NCBI RefSeq assembly: GCF_018614055.1
Contig: NZ_JAGGPB010000039.1
Location: forward strand, 1 to 64,000
DNA: 64,000 bases
Source of the DNA: Streptomyces sp. ISL-98
GTDB taxonomy: Bacteria > Actinomycetota > Actinomycetes > Streptomycetales > Streptomycetaceae
Reading direction: 5' to 3'
Shown in pieces: positions 60,190-64,000 of the stretch. How positions within the stretch are numbered: the first letter of the stretch is position 1; the number at the start of each line of letters is the position of its first letter. Under the pieces are notes generated by a model, which made no database searches, was not told where the DNA came from, and saw nothing but the letters and a program-made list of their open reading frames with translations. The translations under genes were made by a program, and so were the position numbers.

Positions 60190-60472
60190 CGCCCCAGGGC
60201 CTGAGCGCGCGGCGGCGCTGGACCCGATCGACGTGGTCCTCGACCTGTTCCCCGCCCTCGGCCGGGACGACGCCGGTACGGGCCACGGCGATGGCGGTCC
60301 GGGAGTACGGCACGGTGGTGCTGATGGTGGCGTCGGCATGCTCGGCGACCCCGACCTCGCCTGCCGTATCCGTGGATCATGCGCAACAGCATCACCGTCC
60401 GCGGCCAGCGGATGTACCCCCCGATGCGGGCGCCCGGCTCGTCCGACTGGTCCGCTCCGGCGACGCCCAGTA
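60190..60472 (+). pseudogene. Zinc-type alcohol dehydrogenase C-terminal remnant
   Basis: Pieces of the C-terminal MDR pattern are spread over three plus-strand frames: P-I-D-V-V-L-D-L-F-P-A-L-G-R-D-D-A-G, then R-E-Y-G-T-V-V-L-M, G-V-G-M-L-G-D-P-D-L, I-M-R-N-S-I-T-V-R-G-Q-R-M-Y-P-P, and D-A-G-A-R-L-V-R-L-V-R-S-G-D-A-Q before a stop at 60471-60473. At least three frameshifts, no N-terminal half. A terminator hairpin still follows. Confidence 0.55.
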
Positions 60473-60485
60473 GCCCGCCGCACGC

Positions 60486-60531
60486 AGAAGCCCCGCCGGG
60501 GGCATGGGGGGCGCATTCCGGCGGGGCTTCT
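60486..60531 (+). terminator. Rho-independent-type hairpin
   Basis: AGAAGCCCCGCCGG (60486-60499) pairs perfectly with CCGGCGGGGCTTCT (60518-60531) over an 18-nt loop. It lies 14 bp after the stop of the alcohol dehydrogenase remnant, as a normal terminator would. Confidence 0.75.
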
Positions 60532-61109
60532 CGTCTCATGCGCTCTGACACAGATCTCACCGACGGTGCGGACTCCCCCGGACCATGCGGGCCCTGACCC
60601 GGCCTTAAGCTCCCATCCTGGATCGGCTGGACACCCCTGGACGGTCCCTACGACCTGTGCCAGGTGGGACCGCCACAGCTCAAGGACAAAGGCCAGCGCC
60701 TTGTGTGGCCGGTCTCGCTGTCCGCGGCCGGATGCAGTTGACGTCGGAACCGTGGGCTCCTCCAGGACGGCATGGGTGTCCGTGCCGATGGAGTGGGCAT
60801 CAGCGGTTCCCCGCGCCAGTACAGAAGCCCGACCTGCAGGCAATACGCACCACAAGCCCTCACGCAGCGGCCCGCCAACTCAGTGCGTTCCTTATGCGTG
60901 CCACGACATGGTTGCGTCCTGCTTCGACCGCTTCATGGCGCCAAGCGGCGGCCAACCAGGAGTGACGTTCTTCGAAGCCGGCCACCAAGCAGCGCAGGAG
61001 GCGAAGGTCCGTTCAAGCAATGACCCGGTCCGGGGAACAGCATCGATCATGATCCGGACCATTCCCCCAGACTCAAGGACGGTCCGAGGCGCTGGAGGCA
61101 GCGAGATCG
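60532..61109. other. About 580 bp without a recognised gene
   Basis: Short plus-strand stretches (such as D-G-P-Y-D-L-C-Q-V-G-P-P-Q-L-K-D-K-G-Q-R at about 60634-60695) look like coding residue but match no family I recognise and are quickly interrupted. It is probably more debris. The first half also holds the terminator's downstream flank. Confidence 0.35.
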
Positions 61110-61544
61110 CTACCGGTCGCGCAGTAGCCAGACCAGCCGCTCACCGAGATGATGACGCCACAGCCAGAGCGGCAACTCCCGGTGAGCCACGAACGACCAC
61201 AGATCGTCGTCTGCCTCGTTGCCGCGCGGACAGGCACGCAGAAGTTCCAGACAACGCCGATCCACCGTGTGATGCTGCCGCGCGACGTGCGCCAGCGCGA
61301 CGACCCCCTGCCGCCGCACCTCCTGGTCCTGCGACTCCAGCGCCCTGGCCACAACAGGCAACACCGCTTTCGGATCGGGGTGGTTGAGCACCAGAGCGAT
61401 CACAGCCACTCCAACGAGCCCCTCGCCCCGCTCGAACGCCGCATCTACCTGCTCCGGCTGATCGACCCATCTCAGCGTCGAGCTGTGCAGCCAGTCCACA
61501 CGACCGGTCTCAGACCCACCAGAAGCGAGCTCATCACGATTCAC
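61110..61544 (-). CDS. HEAT-repeat-like small protein
   Basis: GTG 61544 gives 144 aa (an earlier in-frame start is less likely). The middle shows alternating helices of HEAT/ARM type: V-A-V-I-A-L-V-L-N-H-P-D-P-K-A-V-L-P-V-V-A-R-A-L, then S-Q-D-Q-E-V-R-R-Q-G-V-V-A-L-A-H-V-A-R. The C-terminal helix is Trp-rich (L-P-L-W-L-W-R-H-H-L-G-E-R). HEAT proteins mediate protein contacts; no partner is visible. It ends near debris and starts 71 bp from the IS5 element. Confidence 0.6.
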   Translation of the reverse strand: MNRDELASGGSETGRVDWLHSSTLRWVDQPEQVDAAFERGEGLVGVAVIALVLNHPDPKAVLPVVARALESQDQEVRRQGVVALAHVARQHHTVDRRCLELLRACPRGNEADDDLWSFVAHRELPLWLWRHHLGERLVWLLRDR

Positions 61545-61615
61545 CCGCTGACCGTATCGACTCGGCCCAGCGACCTTCCGAGTCGTCGCGACCCTTGTCC
61601 GTGACCCGATCACTA

Positions 61616-62566
61616 GGGCCTGTCCGGCGGATCATGTGACTGGTTCGGGCCGGGGTCGTTGCGCCCGTCGTGGGACGGGAGATCTGACGAACGACGAGTG
61701 GTCCCGGCTGAAACCACATTTGCCCAAGACGGGCCAGCGGGGCGGGTGTTGGAAGAGCCACCGCAGGGTGACCCACGGGATCCTCTTCCGGAAGCGGACC
61801 GGAGTGCCATGGCGGGATCTGCCTGCACGTTTCGGCAAGTGGAAGACCGTCTACGAACGACACAGACGCTGGTCGGCGAACGGCACGTGGGACAAGATCC
61901 TGCGGGCCGTCCAAGCCGACGCCGACGCGGCAGGCCGCATCGACTGGTCCATGGCGAGCGTGGATTCCACCTCCTGTCCCGCCCACCAACATGCCGCCGG
62001 AGCACGCAAGAAACCGCCGCGAGTGCCGGGAAGAAGAAACACGCCCCGACAGCACCGTCCCGACGAGGGACTCGGACGCTCCCAGGGCGGACTGACCTGC
62101 AAGATCCATCTGGCCGGTGAAGGTGGGCGTCGCCCGCTGTCATTCGCGATCACACCAGGGCAGTGGGGCGACGCACCGCAGCTCATTCCAGTCATGGAAG
62201 GCATCCGCGTCGCCCGCCTGGGCGGCGGGCATCCGCGCACCCGCCCCGATCACCTCGGCGGCGACAAGGCGTACAGCTCCCGCCGTAACCGCCGCTACCC
62301 GCGCAGACGCCACATCAAGCACACCATCCCCGAGCCGAAGGACCAGCGGGCCAACCGCAAGCGCCGGGGCAGCAAAGGTGGTCGGCCCGCCGGCTTCGAC
62401 AAGACGATCTACAGGCGTAGGAGCGAGGTCGAGCGGACGATCAACAGGCTCAAGACCTTCCGGGCCGTGGCCACGAGGGACGACAAGCGGGCCTACGTCT
62501 TCCACGGCACCGTCACCGTCTCCGCGATCCGGCTATGGCTCCGTCCATGATCCGCCGGACAGAACC
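61616..62566 (+). mobile_element. Intact IS5-family insertion sequence (951 bp)
   Basis: The left end GGGCCTGTCCGGCGGATCAT and right end (reverse complement GGTTCTGTCCGGCGGATCAT) match over about 18 of the first 20 bases. A single transposase gene spans nearly all of it. Flanks are CTAG-like on the left; no clear target duplication. Two degenerate relatives and a solo end lie elsewhere in this window. Confidence 0.85.
61636..62550 (+). CDS. IS5-family transposase, single frame
   Basis: GTG 61636 gives 304 aa. HTH-like N-terminus (L-T-N-D-E-W-S-R-L-K-P-H-L-P), then W-R-D-L-P-A-R-F-G-K-W-K-T-V-Y. All three catalytic acids are present: Asp in A-S-V-D-S-T-S, Asp in G-G-D-K-A-Y-S-S, and Glu in R-R-S-E-V-E-R-T-I-N-R-L-K. 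Many relatives are split in two frames at the lysine-rich junction. Here the junction (K-K-P-P-R-V-P-G-R-R-N-T-P-R-Q-H-R) is fused in one frame. It is probably active. Confidence 0.93.
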   Translation: MTGSGRGRCARRGTGDLTNDEWSRLKPHLPKTGQRGGCWKSHRRVTHGILFRKRTGVPWRDLPARFGKWKTVYERHRRWSANGTWDKILRAVQADADAAGRIDWSMASVDSTSCPAHQHAAGARKKPPRVPGRRNTPRQHRPDEGLGRSQGGLTCKIHLAGEGGRRPLSFAITPGQWGDAPQLIPVMEGIRVARLGGGHPRTRPDHLGGDKAYSSRRNRRYPRRRHIKHTIPEPKDQRANRKRRGSKGGRPAGFDKTIYRRRSEVERTINRLKTFRAVATRDDKRAYVFHGTVTVSAIRLWLRP

Positions 62567-62763
62567 TGGCGGTGAGGCGCTCGAAAACCAGTGGAGCAGC
62601 GCCGCTGTGCGCCATTACCGTGCTGCCGAACCAAGTCGTCTGGGCAAGGACGTGCCGTTGTACACCCTGTGAGACCTCCCGAGCGCTGAATCGTCACGCG
62701 TCGCGCATGCGCGCGCCGCGCTCCTTTTTGCTGCGGACTTCTCACTGAAACCGGTGTACTTCT

Positions 62764-63312
62764 GTGCTCGAAAACTGGGTGGTCGTGCCCACCTGCCTGC
62801 CGCTCGTTCTCCGTCGTTGTCACGCGTGCGCGTCCGAGCGCTTCCGGGCAAGCGGTAAATTTCGCGTCAACGCAAACCACAAGCTCATCGACGCCTGGCT
62901 CCTCGCGCTCTGTACCGCTTGCGGGGAAACTGCAAAGCTCACGGTCCTGGAGCGGATGAATGTGCGCTCCGTACGACCTGAGCTGCTGGACCGGCTGCAT
63001 GACAACGACCCTGGCCTGACAGCTGAGCTGCTCCAGGATCCGGTCGTGCGGCGCCGTAATCGCATCGCCCTCGACTGGGACAACGCCTGGCGCCTCGACA
63101 CCGGCGGATCGGATCACCTGGACCGCGAGGTGATCGACGTCTCGGTCCGCTTTGCGGCGCGGATCCCTGTCCGGCCGGTGCGACTGATCGCTGAAGGTTG
63201 CGGTCTTTCGCGGGCCAAGGTCGAGAGACTGATCACGGAGGGGAAACTCGTTTCGGCAGTCCGCCTGAGCGGCAAGCTCTCCGGCGACTTCACCTTCACG
63301 CTCAAGCGCTGA
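62764..63312 (+). CDS. DUF1062 family protein
   Basis: GTG 62764 gives 182 aa. It has the DUF1062 pattern: two CxxC-like pairs near the N-terminus (R-R-C-H-A-C and L-C-T-A-C-G), F-R-V-N-A-N-H-K-L-I-D-A-W-L, then N-V-R-S-V-R-P-E-L-L-D-R-L and the C-terminal G-L-S-R-A-K-V-E-R-L-I. The Cys set could bind zinc. Function unknown. A perfect hairpin follows at 63330 and may terminate it. A short inverted copy of its middle lies downstream. Confidence 0.85.
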   Translation: MLENWVVVPTCLPLVLRRCHACASERFRASGKFRVNANHKLIDAWLLALCTACGETAKLTVLERMNVRSVRPELLDRLHDNDPGLTAELLQDPVVRRRNRIALDWDNAWRLDTGGSDHLDREVIDVSVRFAARIPVRPVRLIAEGCGLSRAKVERLITEGKLVSAVRLSGKLSGDFTFTLKR

Positions 63313-63329
63313 GCCCTCCTCGGGACCAG

Positions 63330-63362
63330 GGGCCTGTCCGGCAAGATCCGCCGGACAGGCCC
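63330..63362. repeat. Palindrome made from two abutted IS5-element ends
   Basis: GGGCCTGTCCGGC (63330-63342) and GCCGGACAGGCCC (63350-63362) are perfect inverted arms with a 7-nt spacer. Each arm equals the outer 13 bp of the IS5-type element ends seen at 61616 and 23491. It may be a minimal remnant after loss of all internal sequence, and it could also act as terminator for the DUF1062 gene. Confidence 0.75.
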
Positions 63363-63401
63363 TAGGACTCCGGGGCCAAGCACGGCGGACTCTCGGCGAT
63401 T

Positions 63402-63447
63402 CATGCAGCCGGTCCAGCAGCTCAGCTCGTACCGAGCGCACATTCAT
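63402..63447 (-). repeat. Inverted partial copy of the DUF1062 gene
   Basis: Read on the minus strand from 63447, ATGAATGTGCGCTCGGTACG and the bases that follow encode M-N-V-R-S-V-R-A-E-L-L-D-R-L-H. This is the same as the DUF1062 segment at 62956-63001 (M-N-V-R-S-V-R-P-E-L-L-D-R-L-H), with only a few base changes. The similarity ends at both sides. Confidence 0.8.
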
Positions 63448-63610
63448 GCTGCGTCCACGTAGTTGCCGGCCTGGTTCCGGAACAGCCGACCGTCAGGCGC
63501 CACGCCGAACCGTTCGATGTGTGTAAGGAGGATGCGCACGAACTGCGGCGGAATGGGAACGGACCGGGTCGCGGTAGCCGCGCGGCGCTTGAGCGAGTGC
63601 ACCTCGTGCA
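63444..63610 (-). pseudogene. Tyrosine-recombinase (phage-type integrase) fragment
   Basis: The minus-strand frame reads L-K-R-R-A-A-T-A-T-R-S-V-P-I-P-P-Q-F-V-R-I-L-L-T-H-I-E-R-F-G, then A-P-D-G-R-L-F-R-N-Q-A-G-N-Y-V-D-A-A and a stop. This is the segment before the catalytic His-x-x-Arg box in actinobacterial integrases. Neither the catalytic Arg nor Tyr is present. Confidence 0.6.
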
Positions 63611-63619
63611 CCGTTGGCT

Positions 63620-63793
63620 CCCAAGGGGCACAGCCACCAGGTCGGTTACACCGAGGTACAGGGGCACCCTCGACTGATCACTGATGCCCCCGAGGTCCGG
63701 CTGCTCGCTGAGCGCTATGGGATCATGCGTGTGGCGGCTAACACGCCACGCAAGTCCTTGGAGCTGATCGAAGGGAAGCTGGGGAAGCGATGA
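63620..63793 (+). pseudogene. C-terminal fragment of an XRE regulator (DUF5753 domain)
   Basis: The plus-strand frame reads H-Q-V-G-Y-T-E-V-Q-G, then D-A-P-E-V-R-L-L-A-E-R-Y-G-I-M-R and L-E-L-I-E-G-K-L-G-K-R before TGA at 63791. This is the conserved end of Streptomyces DUF5753 regulators. The HTH half is absent; the fragment joins integrase debris. It still overlaps the DUF397 start, as intact pairs do. Confidence 0.75.
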
Positions 63794-64000
63794 ACTCCGC
63801 TGAGGAACTCGCCCGGTTCAAGTCGAGCTACAGCGGCGGCTCGGGCGGCGACCGCCTCGAAGTCGCCTATGACTGGAAGAAGTCGACGTACAGCAGCGGC
63901 AAAAGCGGCGAATGCGTGGAGATCTCCACGTGCCTCTGCGAGTCCCACGACGTCCACATCCGCGACTCCAAGAACCCCCACGTCCCCCACCTGACCGTCA
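63790..64000 (+). CDS. DUF397-domain protein (runs past the window)
   Basis: ATG 63790 overlaps the preceding stop. The visible 70 residues contain two DUF397 units in tandem: F-K-S-S-Y-S-G-G-S-G-G-D-R-L-E-V-A, then W-K-K-S-T-Y-S-S-G-K-S-G-E-C-V-E-I-S, followed by V-H-I-R-D-S-K. DUF397 proteins are small partners of DUF5753 regulators in actinobacterial development and phage-like modules. Here the partner regulator is truncated. Confidence 0.88.
   Translation, partial: MNSAEELARFKSSYSGGSGGDRLEVAYDWKKSTYSSGKSGECVEISTCLCESHDVHIRDSKNPHVPHLTV

Noticed and set aside
60657..60965. A 102-codon open frame in the debris before the HEAT-like gene
   Set aside because: Irregular composition, no similarity, no ribosome-binding site and no neighbour linkage.
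1..64000. CRISPR arrays, rRNA and tRNA genes
   Set aside because: No regularly spaced repeats with unique spacers and no cloverleaf or rRNA signatures were seen.

Overview
The window is high-GC DNA with frequent GTG and TTG starts, tight ATGA/GTGA gene overlaps, a Tat-type exported hydrolase, and an XRE(DUF5753)-DUF397 gene pair. All of this points to a Streptomyces or a close relative. It looks like accessory, possibly chromosome-arm, DNA: remnants of at least seven mobile-element families lie between intact operons (IS200/IS605, IS630, IS256, IS5, IS701, a serine recombinase and a tyrosine integrase). No rRNA, tRNA or CRISPR was seen.

Layout. (1) 1-3.4 kb: tail of an IS200/IS605 element, a divergent RidA/HxlR pair, an IS630 remnant, a TetR gene with a small membrane protein, and a gene whose 3' end is cut off by a shrunken IS256-family element. 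(2) 3.4-13 kb, minus strand: a compact operon reading HPP-type membrane protein, HD-domain protein, vanadium-haloperoxidase-like PAP2 enzyme, cupin, glutamate-mutase S-like B12 protein, glutamate-mutase E-like protein, FAD/NAD(P)-binding protein and acyl-CoA/acid ligase, followed by a LysR regulator. This is the best candidate for an undescribed biosynthetic system. (3) 13-27 kb: single genes (LysR/beta-lactamase-like pair, Tat metallo-hydrolase, stand-alone condensation enzyme, FMN reductase, YceI, DoxX-like, HAD, aldo/keto reductase, PucR regulator, secreted lipase) separated by IS and gene debris. (4) 28.3-56.1 kb, plus strand: 20 closely spaced genes for a cell-surface or exopolysaccharide. 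They comprise an initiating sugar-phosphate transferase, a GDP-mannose 6-dehydrogenase, three glycosyltransferases, two chain-length proteins, an asparagine-synthase-like amidotransferase, a two-domain oxidoreductase, a heparinase/alginate-lyase-like enzyme, a beta-helix lipoprotein, a ligase/polymerase, a flippase, and a set of sugar-modifying enzymes (cytidylyltransferase, C-methyltransferase, deacetylase, epimerases, pyruvyltransferase, aminotransferase). (5) 56-64 kb: PAP2 phosphatase, ABC exporter, truncated flavoprotein, HEAT-like protein, an intact IS5-family element, a DUF1062 gene, and a scrambled end with integrase and XRE fragments and a DUF397 gene that runs out of the window.

How the parts work together. 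In the 4.4-13 kb operon the mutase pair would rearrange a carbon skeleton, the ligase would activate an acid, and the flavoprotein, PAP2/haloperoxidase-like, HD and cupin proteins would tailor it. A substitution in the mutase substrate pocket argues against glutamate being the substrate. In the 28-56 kb locus, GDP-mannuronate made by the dehydrogenase, plus a modified CDP- or dTDP-sugar branch, would be assembled on undecaprenyl phosphate, flipped, polymerised to a set length and edited by the lyase and beta-helix proteins. Three genes of this locus carry the same short REP-like repeat inserted in frame.
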